A stretch of DNA of 64,000 nt from Bacteroidaceae bacterium (GCA_017507105.1 JAFWBM010000034.1:62001-126000); one strand, 5' to 3'; positions 1-10,800 are shown, counted from the first letter of the stretch. Notes: generated from the letters alone by a model not told the origin. A program made the numbers and translations.

Positions 1-829
1 CTTCACGTAACTCTTGTGCGACAGGACCTGTCTCACGGAATTCATCGTGTAACTGTTGCAACTTGCGGAATGAAGATATTACATCTTCTTCATTAGCTAG
101 AGCTTCGGCCTGTTCGCATATACGGGTTTTTATTTCAAGATTCTTCTTGAAATCGTATTCACGGAATTCATGGTTTAGCTTCAACATGTCGTAGAATTGC
201 TCTACGCGTTGCTGATATTGATGCCACATGTTATTTGCGGATGCTTGCGGAACATCCTTAATCTCTTTCCAACGATTCTGTATCGTGCGGAATGCTGTAA
301 CATCGGGATTGCCTTGCTCGGCTTTTTCTATTAGTTCTTGTAGCTCTTCAAGGAGTGCTAGCTGTGTTTGGTAATTTGCCTGACGGCGTTCTTCTTGTAC
401 CTTTAGCCACTCATTACGCTTCTCTTTTATGTTGCTCATAAGGCCTTTGAACTGCTCTTCAAGTGCATCGGGCTGTGGCATGAACAATGTTTCCTCGCCT
501 CCTTCTTCAACAAAAGATTTGCGTTCGGCTTCAATCTCGTTTATACGAAGTTTGTAGAAATGAACTTTTAGTGCCTCAATCTCGGCTTTGCAGTTGAGTA
601 TATCATCGCCCTCTGCTATTTGTTGCAGGCGCTCGATAATCTCCTGACGGCTTGCCGGTTTTGAGCCCTTGTTCTCACTCTCTTCGTTCGATGTAGAGAT
701 GTTCTCTGTTGTCTCCTCAACAGGTTGTTCGTAGCTCAACTGGGTCGTAGCGGCATTGTCAGCCTGTTCAGGGGTAATCGGGGTATTAAGCTCATTGAGT
801 TTAATATCCGGTTTTAATGTTTCACTCAT
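1..829 (-). CDS. DUF349 domain-containing protein (C-terminus cut by window edge)
   Basis: Open frame from an ATG at 829 running off the left edge, so 276 residues are visible. It opens with an acidic low-complexity leader rich in Glu, Asn and Thr (about residues 1-60), then charged helical repeats. Segments such as NRWKEIKDVP followed by a conserved W and a VEQFYDML stretch are typical of DUF349 repeats, a Bacteroidetes family usually of about 600 residues made of tandem helical repeats. No signal peptide, so cytoplasmic. Function is unknown in this phylum. It is monocistronic here, with a promoter-like TATATTCG about 110 bp upstream. The family call is from recalled repeat pattern. Confidence 0.8.
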   Translation of the reverse strand, partial: MSETLKPDIKLNELNTPITPEQADNAATTQLSYEQPVEETTENISTSNEESENKGSKPASRQEIIERLQQIAEGDDILNCKAEIEALKVHFYKLRINEIEAERKSFVEEGGEETLFMPQPDALEEQFKGLMSNIKEKRNEWLKVQEERRQANYQTQLALLEELQELIEKAEQGNPDVTAFRTIQNRWKEIKDVPQASANNMWHQYQQRVEQFYDMLKLNHEFREYDFKKNLEIKTRICEQAEALANEEDVISSFRKLQQLHDEFRETGPVAQELRE

Positions 830-935
830 CTGCTTTAGTTTTTTTGTTTATATGTGAAAAATAATGTGCTCGCATTCAATAGATATTATCTATGGCAGAT
901 GCGTGCATCATTCTCTTTTTTTCCTCATTAAGTTG

Positions 936-943
936 CGAATATA
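936..943 (-). promoter_or_regulatory. Predicted promoter -7 element of the DUF349 gene
   Basis: Minus strand reads TATATTCG, one base off the Bacteroidetes -7 consensus TAnnTTTG, about 107 bp before the start at 829. No clear -33 TTG at the expected spacing. Confidence 0.35.
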
Positions 944-1032
944 ATAATAAGTTTCGATTATAAGGCTACTTTTGTATAAAGTTTTTTATCTGTAGACTCA
1001 ATCATTCTTATTATTAATGGAACTGAATTGTG

Positions 1033-1087
1033 CCTACATAAGCAAAAAGAGCAGCATTATATGTGCTGCTCTTTTTGCTTATGTAGG
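1033..1087 (-). terminator. Long perfect inverted repeat, terminator of the 1097-3166 gene
   Basis: Arms 1033-1056 and 1064-1087 are 24 bp and perfectly complementary, with a 7-nt loop. Core is GAGCAGCA flanked by A5/T5 tracts, so it can end transcripts on either strand. It lies 9 bp past the stop of the minus-strand gene. Confidence 0.8.
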
Positions 1088-1096
1088 TTTTAACTA

Positions 1097-3166
1097 TTAC
1101 TTGAAGATAACCTTTTTGCCGTTTATAATGTATAGCCCCTTGGGAAGTGCATTCACAAGTGCTGCATCTTTTGTATCAAGTATCTTTACTCCTGCAATAT
1201 TATATACTACCCAGTTTTCTTCGTCTGTCATGACATCTTCGATACCGGTGCCGTCGTTCTTTACTATGTACTTCAGTGTGCAACCCTCGACTTTCTTGTT
1301 ATTCTGGTCTATGAAGTATCCGGTTGGTATGTCTAAAGTCCATGAACCATTGATTGTCGCAGGCCACTCTGCGGCTAGTGCAACTTGCTCAAAGTCGATA
1401 GATATAACATTGCCTTCCTTATCTTTGGGATTTGTTGTAAAGTGTACGGGCACAAATGTTTCTGTTCCGTCGAGCTTGAGAGAAAGCTGTGTATTCTCGT
1501 CATATCCATTTACAATCTTGTCGAATGTGAAGATTATATTTGTAATATCCTCTAATGTAGAGCCGCTTTCGGGATCAACCGACTGCAATACAGCAGCAGG
1601 TGCGTCACCCATAAGTTTGTATTTTACCAATGTGCGTACACCATATCTGCTTGTAATAGGGAGGGCCATGTTCATTCCATTGGGATTTAGCATGATGTCA
1701 CCGGTAATGTTTATGCTTACCTCTACATTGTCTTTTGTTGTTAGAGGAGTTTTTGCAGTAAGGGTAAGTGTGTTTGAGTTGGTTTGGCTTACTGTGAATG
1801 TTGTGCTGCTGCCACCATATACGCTTGCAGATGCTTTCAGACTGCTTGATTTGATTCCTTCTTCACAAGTTATGGTAATCTTATCAATTTTTGTGAGTTC
1901 TGCACCATTGGCAGGAGATATTGTTGCTGTAGGATACTCACGTAGCATGTATAGCTTGGGAAGCAGGTCTGTAGATGTTGCAAAATCATCGGCATAGCAT
2001 GCGAAGTTTTTGTATTTTTCTGAGTAGTAGAGTTTCTTTCCGTTTGAATTTGTGATGGTTGCAACTCCCTCTCCATCTACAGTTACACTCCAGATACCAT
2101 TTTCTGTGGGTTTTGTCTCCGAGAAGTTAAAGCTGTTGTATGTTCCTTTCATGTATAGGTATCTTCCTTCTGCATCCTGTATTGTGTAACCGCCATCAGC
2201 AGCTGTGAACGTAAATCCACAATGTGCAATTGCCTCAATGTAATTGTCGCTTACTTTTGCTGCTTCTGCAGGTAGGTAGCCATATTCTTTGTTTAGAAAC
2301 ATTGCAACGCTGTCTTTAACCATGAATGTGTAGCTTTTGCCCGACTCAATGTTACTTGCAGGAATATAGGGCTTAGTAGGAGATACAATGTAGGTAGCCT
2401 CTGCAATATCGCTCTTATATATTTCACCATCAACGTCTAATACAGCCATTGCTTTGATGGTTGATGTACTGGTTATCTTGTGGCTCAGGATATAATATCC
2501 GCTACGTATAGTTGTTCCTACACGAGGATCGCTGTGGTAGTCTTCGTAGCTGGGGTCTGTGCCGTCTATTGTATAGTATAGGATTGCACCGCTTTCCTGA
2601 GCAACAGATGCTTCTACGGTTACTTGGTCGGCATATACTTTTTGCTCGGTTGTGAACTCGGGAGTAGGAACAACTACCATACCCTCTGTGGGAGTAAACT
2701 CTATAGTTATACTCTGGAGATAGTATGCTCTTTGTGTTGCACTCCAGCTAATTTCAATCTCTCCTTTTGTATCCTCGCAATCGAAGGTATAGGATGTGCT
2801 GGTTGTGGTTAGCGTATAAGCTTCCGATTTTTGGTCATTTACGCTTATGCTCATTGTTGCATCACCACTGTTTGCTATACTGCTGTTAACAGTAATGCTT
2901 TTTATTGTACATTCAGCGAATGCAGAACTGCTTATTGTAAAGGAGGCATTGGGACTGTTTTTGCTACCAATCTGTATGCCTTTGCCATTGGATTGGTCCC
3001 AGCCGATATATGTTACAGCTGTTGTGTTCCAATCGAAACCGCTTAGATTAACGGTACCTCCATCTTTTGGTAGTTCGCCGCTCTTGAATGTGTGTACATA
3101 GGTCTCGGCGCCAACTGTACCGGCCATGATAGTGAGGCAGAAAAGTGAAAGTAAAAATTTCTTCAT
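1097..3166 (-). CDS. Secreted multi-domain protein with chitobiase-like and Ig-like domains and a T9SS-like tail
   Basis: 689 residues from the ATG at 3166, chosen because a signal peptide (MKKFLLSLFCLTIMAGTVGA) begins there; an upstream in-frame ATG at 3202 would place 12 polar residues ahead of it. Order: N-terminal beta-sandwich common in secreted Bacteroidetes proteins (about 20-160), a chitobiase/hexosaminidase C-terminal-like domain (YTIDGTDPS, about 165-265), a middle module with repeated YLYMKG/KLYYSE-type strands, an Ig-like region (VDPESGSTL), and a final 40 residues with VYNIAGVKI and GLYIINGKK, which resemble type A sorting tails. No catalytic motif is visible. Probably a surface or secreted binding protein. 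The substrate is unknown. Confidence 0.75.
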   Translation of the reverse strand: MKKFLLSLFCLTIMAGTVGAETYVHTFKSGELPKDGGTVNLSGFDWNTTAVTYIGWDQSNGKGIQIGSKNSPNASFTISSSAFAECTIKSITVNSSIANSGDATMSISVNDQKSEAYTLTTTSTSYTFDCEDTKGEIEISWSATQRAYYLQSITIEFTPTEGMVVVPTPEFTTEQKVYADQVTVEASVAQESGAILYYTIDGTDPSYEDYHSDPRVGTTIRSGYYILSHKITSTSTIKAMAVLDVDGEIYKSDIAEATYIVSPTKPYIPASNIESGKSYTFMVKDSVAMFLNKEYGYLPAEAAKVSDNYIEAIAHCGFTFTAADGGYTIQDAEGRYLYMKGTYNSFNFSETKPTENGIWSVTVDGEGVATITNSNGKKLYYSEKYKNFACYADDFATSTDLLPKLYMLREYPTATISPANGAELTKIDKITITCEEGIKSSSLKASASVYGGSSTTFTVSQTNSNTLTLTAKTPLTTKDNVEVSINITGDIMLNPNGMNMALPITSRYGVRTLVKYKLMGDAPAAVLQSVDPESGSTLEDITNIIFTFDKIVNGYDENTQLSLKLDGTETFVPVHFTTNPKDKEGNVISIDFEQVALAAEWPATINGSWTLDIPTGYFIDQNNKKVEGCTLKYIVKNDGTGIEDVMTDEENWVVYNIAGVKILDTKDAALVNALPKGLYIINGKKVIFK

Positions 3167-3199
3167 ATGATTCTTTGTTATAGGTTTGTATTTTGTTTG

Positions 3200-3207
3200 C
3201 AAAGATA
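3200..3207 (-). promoter_or_regulatory. Predicted -7 element of the secreted multi-domain protein gene
   Basis: Minus strand reads TATCTTTG, a full match to TAnnTTTG, 34 bp before the start at 3166. No TTG at the usual -33 spacing. Confidence 0.45.
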
Positions 3208-3288
3208 GATATTTTTAGAATATATAAAAGTATATAAAAAGGAAAATAGATGCAGATTATGTGTATTAACATTTGTTTATCAGTGTAT

Positions 3289-3343
3289 TAAATAGATAAA
3301 AAATATACCTGCTGTATCAGCAGGTATATTTTTTATCTATTTA
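3289..3343 (-). terminator. 26-bp-arm inverted repeat after the thioredoxin lipoprotein gene
   Basis: Arms 3289-3314 and 3318-3343 are perfectly complementary with a 3-nt loop. A6 and T6 tracts sit inside the arms around a CCTGCTG core. It starts 3 bp past the stop codon of the minus-strand gene ending at 3347. Confidence 0.8.
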
Positions 3344-3346
3344 TTT

Positions 3347-3865
3347 TTATTGGATACTTCCTTTCGCCGCCTCCTCTATTCTTTCTATAAACTTTTTAAC
3401 ATCTTTCTCTCCACCGATAAATTGTCCCACTTTGTTCCCCTCGGAGTCAATAACGATGAATGTAGGATAGATATTTACATTATACCTCTGTGCTAATTCT
3501 ATTCCTTCTCCTTCTTCCATATCCCTTGAGATTGCTATATAATTGTTATTTATATAGTCGGCACATTCTTGCTGTGGGAATATCCTCTTTTTCATCATTT
3601 TACATGGTGCACATGTTTTACTGTGACAATACAAGAATATTGGTTTCTTTTCAGTTTTAGATTTATCAAGAGCCTCTTGCATGGTTATCTCTAGGAATAT
3701 TGTCCCGGTTTGTCCTGCATTACTCTCATCGCTCTGTTCACTTGTCTCTGTTTTTGCAGTCTGCTCTAGTTGCTGTTTTTCTATCTGCTTTTGTTGATGT
3801 GCAGTGTTGTTGCATGCACAAAATACCATTGCAAACAGAATACATGCTCTAATACTCTTTTTCAT
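3347..3865 (-). CDS. Thioredoxin-fold lipoprotein
   Basis: 172 residues. N-terminus is a lipoprotein signal with Cys at the end of the hydrophobic run (FAMVFCACNN), then a Gln/Glu/Thr-rich linker to about residue 55. The rest is a thioredoxin_7-like fold with the redox motif CAPC and a cis-Pro region (IYPTFIVID). Expected role: a periplasmic or outer-membrane anchored thiol reductase or thiol-disulfide carrier. It begins 7 bp after the TlpA-like gene and is very likely co-transcribed with it. The partner protein is not known. Confidence 0.8.
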   Translation of the reverse strand: MKKSIRACILFAMVFCACNNTAHQQKQIEKQQLEQTAKTETSEQSDESNAGQTGTIFLEITMQEALDKSKTEKKPIFLYCHSKTCAPCKMMKKRIFPQQECADYINNNYIAISRDMEEGEGIELAQRYNVNIYPTFIVIDSEGNKVGQFIGGEKDVKKFIERIEEAAKGSIQ

Positions 3866-3872
3866 TTTTGTT

Positions 3873-4970
3873 TTATTCTTTAAGTGTTTTTGTGATCAGT
3901 TCTTCTAGACCTCCACCCGGGGGAGGTGCAAATGCCGAAACAATATTACCTCTTTTATCTATAATAATATATCTGGGCACTCCCGATATTTTATATTGGG
4001 TTTCGAATAGAGACTGCTCTTTACAATCGGGAAAAAGATTTAACATCCCATCCATTTGCCTTCGTGCAATCGTAGAGAGCCATCTTTTTTTAACATTGCT
4101 ACGGTCTATTGATACGGTTATGAACTCTATATTGTTGTTCTCTTTGTAACTGTCGCGTAATGCCATGAACTTAGGCATGTTGGCAATGCAACTGCTACAC
4201 CAGGTAGCCCACACATCTATGACCAGGACCTTGCCGGAAAACTCGGTAAATGTATGTTCTTTGCCATTGGTGTCTTTTAATGTAGATATAGGGGCTTTAC
4301 TGCCTGGCATTATACTGCTGTATTCGTCATATAATGCAAGGATTTCGCTTTTTAGTTTTGAGTCTGCAACATTCTTCTCTATCAGTGGACGTATGCTGTA
4401 TAGTTGTTCGTTGCATCCGCTGTTGCTGATGGGGAATTTTAATTTTCGCATGTATGCCTGATGAAGGGCATTATTGTTGCAATTGAACACCTGACGCATC
4501 TTGGAGTAGTCATTGTCGTTCATGGCGCGGGGATGGTAAAATACGGTTATTGTGATTCCATCTCGCGATTCCTCGAAGCTGTCACCACGTTTCATTGCTT
4601 CAAGGGTAAAATAGTGGTCTACAAAACGGGCTGTATCGCGTTGCAACATGAATTTGGTTACAATGCTATCATCTAGGTTTAGTTTGCTGATATGTGGTGG
4701 CAGAAGAGTAATGTCTGAGTTTTTGCCTCGGCAATTGAACATATATTCGCCACTGTACCATACGTAATTACACAAATTCTCAGTATGCAGGTTACTGCTA
4801 TTACTTCCGATTGCTTTTCTTATGCTATCGTATGTGTCGATAATCTGCTGAGCCTCTGTAAATTCTTTTTGCCATAAGATTTCTACCTGTGGCGGAATGG
4901 GCTTGTTGCAAGAAGTATAGATTACACCTGCTATTGCTATAACGAGTGCTTTTTTTACGTATTGTATCAT
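3873..4970 (-). CDS. TlpA-family thiol-disulfide oxidoreductase lipoprotein
   Basis: 365 residues. Hydrophobic leader ends at a lipobox-like Cys (VIYTSCNK). Residues about 25-225 form an N-terminal helical domain without recognisable motif, as is common in Bacteroidetes TlpA proteins. The C-terminal 140 residues are a thioredoxin fold with WATWCSSC and cis-Pro in SGVPRYIIID. A glycine/proline-rich PPPGGG loop near the C-terminus is unusual. It should face the periplasm, reducing or resolving disulfides. It is followed at 7 bp by a second thioredoxin-fold lipoprotein and lies downstream of a SusC/SusD set after a 205-bp gap, so it may have its own promoter. Confidence 0.8.
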   Translation of the reverse strand: MIQYVKKALVIAIAGVIYTSCNKPIPPQVEILWQKEFTEAQQIIDTYDSIRKAIGSNSSNLHTENLCNYVWYSGEYMFNCRGKNSDITLLPPHISKLNLDDSIVTKFMLQRDTARFVDHYFTLEAMKRGDSFEESRDGITITVFYHPRAMNDNDYSKMRQVFNCNNNALHQAYMRKLKFPISNSGCNEQLYSIRPLIEKNVADSKLKSEILALYDEYSSIMPGSKAPISTLKDTNGKEHTFTEFSGKVLVIDVWATWCSSCIANMPKFMALRDSYKENNNIEFITVSIDRSNVKKRWLSTIARRQMDGMLNLFPDCKEQSLFETQYKISGVPRYIIIDKRGNIVSAFAPPPGGGLEELITKTLKE

Positions 4971-5175
4971 TTCTATTTTAGTAGCTGTTAAATTTTAAAC
5001 TATATTTTTATGTAAGCGGTTCCTTACGCTGTTATTTATATTCAGATATGTCAGATTCTCTCGTGCGCGGTTGCATGGCTTGTTCTTTGCCTTCCATAAG
5101 GAAAACAGAATCCTATTTGTGCTTTATAAATATTTGATGATATAAATTAAAAACAGCTTTTTACTTTATAGGAAA

Positions 5176-6204
5176 TCACTTTTGTTCTTTGCTGTTCCCG
5201 TATGAGATCCTTATCAAGTCTATACCATGTTTCTCTTTCATATAGTTAATGGCAATATCTCGTTTCTCGTGTATCATTGGATAATCAGCAATTGGATAGC
5301 GCTCTTCAAACTCCTCGGGTGTGAGCCACATAATGTTTTTTATGTAGGTGGTGAAGAGGTTATAGTTGGGGTTGCTCTTTTCCCAATATTCGGTGCTTGT
5401 AAAGTAGTATTCAACCCATACTTGTTTTTGTCTTCCGGTGCCGAAATTGTCGTTAATCATATCTACAAAACCAAGTTTGTATTTATAATTGGCTGCTGAT
5501 GGGTTTTTTATATCCATAGTGTCTTTAAAGTTGAACCCTGTCCAAAATTCGTCGGGTGAGCCAAGTTCATTTTTGCTGTCTATATTTTTTATAAGTTCTA
5601 TAATGAGCATACAGCGTTGCTGTTTTAGTGCATAACTTGCTTCATCGCTGTTCATCATCTCATCGCTGAAACTTATAGCCCAACAGTCAAAGTTTCCTTT
5701 CATAAGTAATTTTCGAGGATCGATATTTGTGCCACCGCTTGATGAATTTCCTGAATCTTCGCCAAAGTCACGTGGCTCTGTACGCAGATTGTCTATCATA
5801 TACATTTTTACAGGGAAAGCTGATTTTGCAAATTCGCGGCTAATGTTGCTGAATATCTCATTTCTGAAATAGTCGACATAATAGGGTAGCTGTTCTTCTG
5901 GTAGGTTCCACGCCGGGGCATTTCGTTCTTCTTCAGGACCGGCTATGTAAATATCACCCGTTCCTGTTGAGAGCCAATTACGGTTAAGATCGGTTTCGGT
6001 GATATCTTTGTAGAGCAGATAGACTCCGTATTCGTCCTTGATGTTGTTTATGATGGTGTCGTATTTGCTATTGCCTTGTGGGAAACCACCACGTATAGGT
6101 GAATAGTTGCCGGATGGGGTTATCATATCCTCGCTGTCGTGACATGCAACGAATGTGGCAACAATTGCAAATACAATGCTTATTAGTGTTATTAGCTTTT
6201 TCAT
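5176..6204 (-). CDS. Lipoprotein resembling putative zinc metallopeptidases (Mx1 type) but lacking HExxH
   Basis: 342 residues with lipobox ATFVAC at residue 21. The C-terminal pattern (GFV..., a later EYW, then KRDIAINYMKEKHGIDL) matches what I recall of the Peptidase_Mx1-like lipoproteins that travel with SusC/SusD. The place where HExxH is expected reads IELIK (residues 202-206), and the usual ED-rich third-ligand stretch reads VWVEYY, so zinc binding is probably lost. It lies 20 bp after susD and is likely co-transcribed. It may act as a surface binding subunit rather than an enzyme. Family call is from memory and moderate. Confidence 0.55.
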   Translation of the reverse strand: MKKLITLISIVFAIVATFVACHDSEDMITPSGNYSPIRGGFPQGNSKYDTIINNIKDEYGVYLLYKDITETDLNRNWLSTGTGDIYIAGPEEERNAPAWNLPEEQLPYYVDYFRNEIFSNISREFAKSAFPVKMYMIDNLRTEPRDFGEDSGNSSSGGTNIDPRKLLMKGNFDCWAISFSDEMMNSDEASYALKQQRCMLIIELIKNIDSKNELGSPDEFWTGFNFKDTMDIKNPSAANYKYKLGFVDMINDNFGTGRQKQVWVEYYFTSTEYWEKSNPNYNLFTTYIKNIMWLTPEEFEERYPIADYPMIHEKRDIAINYMKEKHGIDLIRISYGNSKEQK

Positions 6205-6224
6205 CTTTTCCAGCTTTTTATATG

Positions 6225-7811
6225 TTATTCATTAATGGGCAGACGCTTGTCGGGTAGATGGTTCTGCACTAGTTTGCCGTTGGCTTGTAGTGCTTCGTCA
6301 GGAATGGGAACTGTGTACAAGGGATCACATTCTTCAAGACGGTATGTACTTGATGAAGACTCGCTATCGTTCCATGTGTGAGTTATAGAGGGCATTCCCC
6401 AACGGCGAAGATCGAACCAACGGTGCCCCTCGAAGCATAGCTCACGGCGACGCTCGTCGCGTACAAACTCTATAAGTTCTTCTTGGCTATCAAAGGTTTC
6501 AGGCTCAAAATCTTCCGGGTCGAAACGTTTTTCTATTAATGTATTGAGTGCACTGGTGGCATTTGTTATATCACCAATCATTGCACATGCTTCTGCATAG
6601 TTGAGATATGCCTCGGAAAGTCGTAGACTGCGGCCAAATTCTCCTGTTGCCGACTTGGGCATATAGTAGTCAATTTCTGTTTTGTTACTTTTTATGGTTG
6701 TATTTCCGATATTAACTTTTCCGTATGCCATGTACATTATTTCTCCTGTAGAACCTTTTGGAGAACTTACAATATAGCGGTTCAGGCGTAAGTCATAGTC
6801 AACAAATGTGTTGATAAGTTCTTCAGATGCCATGAAGTAGGGGTACATCCTGCCACCGGTTGTTGCATTAGTAGTAGTTATATAATCGTATGTCCACTCA
6901 AACATGTCTGCAATATTCCCGTAGGGCCATATTGTCTCGCTTGACTTATATGATGGGTATGATATATAGCTACGTATGCTTCTGCCGTCACTGCTGTTGG
7001 TGTACATAGGTACATCGTTAAGGTCTTGTAGTTTGAAATTGTTGTTTTGCATTACAAGATGTGCATACTTTGCGGCATTTTCCCAATCCTCCATATACAG
7101 ATAGGTGCGGGAAAGCATCAATTGTACCATAGGCAGGCTTGTACGGTAGTTGGCACTCCATTGCTCGTTAACAGGCATTTGTTCATAGGTTGTCTCGGCT
7201 GTGTGAAGGTCGGATAGTATCTGTGCGTATACCTCTCGTACAGTCTTGCGTGCAAGATAATCGGCACTCTCTTCAATTGCACTATGTAGTTTTAGTGGAA
7301 CTCCTAACGAGTCGGGTGCATAATTATAGGGCATTCCGAATATATTTACTAGGTTGAAGTAGTAGAAACCTCGAAGTGCATATGCTTGCGCTTTTACCTT
7401 GTTAATGTTTTCTTCGGTGTCTTTTACCTCACTCAGGTAATCAATTACTGCATTTGCTCCTAATATTACCTCGTAGTATCTTTCGTACATGTTGGTATGT
7501 CCCGAATTTGCTGTTTCCATCAGTTCGAACATGTTGGGCTGCCATGTGAATGAGGCTGTGTATCTGTTAGGATCGAATCCGTCAGCAGGTGCCTGGTAAG
7601 GTGTTGCTTGAATGTCGTCATCCATAAGATTGAGAAATATGCTGAACCCTTCTATGTCGTTACGTTGGTATGCCTCGCCCAAAAGGAGTTCATTGAGTGA
7701 TACAGCATCTTTTGGCACAAATTCACTTTTTGAATTGGGCTCTAGAAAATCGCCGCAGGCTGTTGCTGTGAGCAGTGTTATTACTGCAAGTATGTTGTGT
7801 TTCAATTTCAT
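6225..7811 (-). CDS. SusD/RagB-family nutrient-binding lipoprotein
   Basis: 528 residues with a lipoprotein signal ending TATACGD. Helical TPR-like SusD fold features: ALRGFYYFNLVNIFGMPY, SEAYLNYAEA, and the C-terminal RRRELCFEGHRWFDLRRWG signature. SusD proteins sit on the outer surface, lid the SusC transporter and deliver ligand to it. It starts 12 bp after the SusC-like gene. No glycoside hydrolase or sensor lies in the same run, so the ligand cannot be inferred; peptides, metals or non-glycan nutrients are as possible as glycans. Confidence 0.95.
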   Translation of the reverse strand: MKLKHNILAVITLLTATACGDFLEPNSKSEFVPKDAVSLNELLLGEAYQRNDIEGFSIFLNLMDDDIQATPYQAPADGFDPNRYTASFTWQPNMFELMETANSGHTNMYERYYEVILGANAVIDYLSEVKDTEENINKVKAQAYALRGFYYFNLVNIFGMPYNYAPDSLGVPLKLHSAIEESADYLARKTVREVYAQILSDLHTAETTYEQMPVNEQWSANYRTSLPMVQLMLSRTYLYMEDWENAAKYAHLVMQNNNFKLQDLNDVPMYTNSSDGRSIRSYISYPSYKSSETIWPYGNIADMFEWTYDYITTTNATTGGRMYPYFMASEELINTFVDYDLRLNRYIVSSPKGSTGEIMYMAYGKVNIGNTTIKSNKTEIDYYMPKSATGEFGRSLRLSEAYLNYAEACAMIGDITNATSALNTLIEKRFDPEDFEPETFDSQEELIEFVRDERRRELCFEGHRWFDLRRWGMPSITHTWNDSESSSSTYRLEECDPLYTVPIPDEALQANGKLVQNHLPDKRLPINE

Positions 7812-7823
7812 AATTATTCTTAA

Positions 7824-10800
7824 TTAAAATCCTACACTTATTCCCATCGAGTAAACACGTGGCTGTATTGTGTATCCAAGCTCCGGGTCATATCCGCGCC
7901 ACTCATCGCTTGCAATTACGAATAGGTTGTTTACGTTTGCACTTAACTGAATACGTGAAAGACCTGCCTTTTGACATATCTTACGCGGTAAATTGTATGA
8001 TAGTGATACTTGTGTACAACGTAAGAATGATGCATTAGCCACACGCACATCGGACTGTGCCCACATTGAGTAAATATTGTCGAAACGTCCGTTAGGCAGG
8101 TTTAGGTTGTATAAGTCACGTATTGAGGTGTAGAGTGCCGGAATGTTTGTATGTGCCTCGTCACCAGGCTTTTTCCAACGGTCATTCAACTCTTTTGAAA
8201 GATTACTGAATATGTCAGGCATTTTTCCATTAGAGAATGAAGAATAGGGGTTAGGCAGACGTTTTTTTGCTCCTAGCATAAGTGCGAAGTCTGCACCTAT
8301 ATGAAAATTTTTCCAACGTATACGTGTGTTGAAACCTCCGGTAAAGTCGGGTTCAGTCTGTCCCGAGTATACAAGGAATGTTGTTGGGTCGAGTGTTGGA
8401 TTATCCTTTACACTCTCGTATGTAGCTTGGTCAAAAGTGGGATAACCATTGCTTCCGTCAAGTCCTGTAAACTTGTAAGACCAGAATGCCGATAGAGGAT
8501 AGCCATTCTTGAGTGGTCGATCGGCATTTCCGTTAAGAAAATCCACATGAGTGAGCTCGTCGGCTTTTGCAGTACGGTCATCGTCACGTGATTTATTCCA
8601 GTTCTTGCTGGCGTTGAGTCCGACTGTCCATGTGAAATTATCGGTACGGAACGGAGTGAAGTTTAGTGTATATTCGACACCATGATTGGTTATAACTGCG
8701 CCGTTTAGAGGCATGCTTGATATTCCGTATTCTTGTGCTATATCTTGTCTTATAATAGCATGCGAGCGCCTGCCATAATACTCGAAGTTCATTGATATGC
8801 CAAACAGAGCAAGGTCAAGACCAAGGTTCCAAGTCTTTGTGCGTTCCCATTTCAGTTGAGGATTTGCAAGGCTGCTTATAGAGAGATAATACTCTCCGTA
8901 GCTGTCTAATAAACCTTGATAACGCACAATCATCTCGGGGCTTATACTATTTACTACATTACCTTGAATACCATATGTGGCACGCAGGTTCATCTGGTCA
9001 AGCCAAGGTATATTCTCGGCAACAAATGGCTCTTGTGCTACTTTCCATGATGCACCGAATGACCATGTTGGGTCGAACTGCTTGTTTACATCCTGTCCGA
9101 AACGGTTAGATGCGTCGGAGCGGACGTTGATATTTATTACGTAGCGGTTCATCATTGAGTAGGCCACTGTAGCAAAGAATGACATATAGTTGGTCACTGT
9201 TGAGGTTTTGCTCCAGCCACCGTTATATAGCTGTGTGAGTGCTCCCCATCCTATATTGACATCTGTACCTATGGGCTTGAAGTTCTCGGGCAGGGTGGGC
9301 GATACTATTATCTCGCCTCTTTCGGGTACATAACCCCATACTATGTTGCCGTCACTCTCTCCTTCGCTAGAGCGTATCTCCATACCCAGCATTGCGTTCA
9401 AACGGTGATTTTCGTTGAACTCTTTGCTGAATGCAAGGCGATGTGAAGTGCTATATGAAAGAGTCTGGGAATTAGACTGATTGAGAACACCGCCAAATGG
9501 CATTAATGCAGCATTGTACTTGTCGCTTCCTGCTTTTTCGCTGCCGTAGGGATATCCTCTATAGAGTTGTTCTACTTGTGATGTCTTTTCACCTGCAAAA
9601 CTCTCGCTTTTATTTGTGCTTAGTGACATACTGGCTGTTGCTTGATAGCTGAGCCAACTGAGCAGTTTATATGATACGTTTACCGAAGCATTGAACATTG
9701 TTCCTCTGTTAGAAGAGTAACTGTTCGACATTTCGTTGAATATGTTGTATTTGTATTGGTTATTGTCGCCTAATTGAGCATTGTGCTGGTATCTGTAGTA
9801 TTTTGAATAATAGGCGAGATCACCGTTTTCTTCGTATGCGGGGATTGCGCGGCTGGTGTTCATTGCATAGCTGTAGGGGTTTACACCTGCTCCGTAGCCA
9901 TCAGAGTTTCGTACACTACCGTTCAACTGTACATTAATATTCAGTTTATCATTCACATTGCTGTTGATGCTGAGACGAGTTGTTATTTGGTCATTTTCGT
10001 TACCAATCTCATATCCTTTATTATCGGAGTAACCAATAGACGCATTATAGGTATATCTGTCAGTTCCTCCCGATACACTGATATTGTGGCTTTGACTGAT
10101 TGAGTTTCTGGTCAAAAGATCGAACCAATCGGTATTTACTGTCTCTAAACGTTGAAGGTAATTAGAGAATTGCTCCTCGTTTATCATACGTTTATTGAAC
10201 ATAGCCATTAGTCCTTCGTAGGTATATATTTGCGGCAGGGGTTCACTCCTATAGCGTACACCTGCTTCGTAGGCCTCCTTGCTGAACTGTATGCGCTCAT
10301 ATGAGTTCATAAAATCGTAAATATCGTATGTGGGACGTTCGCGTACCGAAATGTTGCCCGAATAGTTTACGCTGATACGTCCGGGAGTTCCTTTCTTTGT
10401 TGTTATAACAATTACTCCGTTAGATGCCTTTGAACCGTAGATTGCTGTTGCAGATGCATCCTTGAGTACTGTAATGTTATCTATGTCTTGAGGATTTAGC
10501 CATGATATCTGGTTTCCTATAAGCTCACGCATGTCTGTGGTAATAGAGGAACTCATGTCGATAGAGAGGGGGTCTTCCTGAATTACTCCATCAACAACCC
10601 ACAGAGGATCGCTATTGCCAAGAATTGTTGATGTTCCTCTAATTGTTATCTTGGGAGATGAACCAACTCGTGCCGAACTGTTTACAACACTCATACCGGC
10701 GACTTTTCCTTGCAGCATCTGGTCTATGCTCTGATATGCCGGCATAAGTATGTCATCGGCCTTTACAGTTGTGAATGCTCCTACCATATCTTTACGAGGA

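Noticed and set aside
1017-1997. 326-residue plus-strand reading frame
   Set aside because: Antisense to the secreted multi-domain gene and spans its terminator; hydrophobic, Ser/Val-rich product with no family features.
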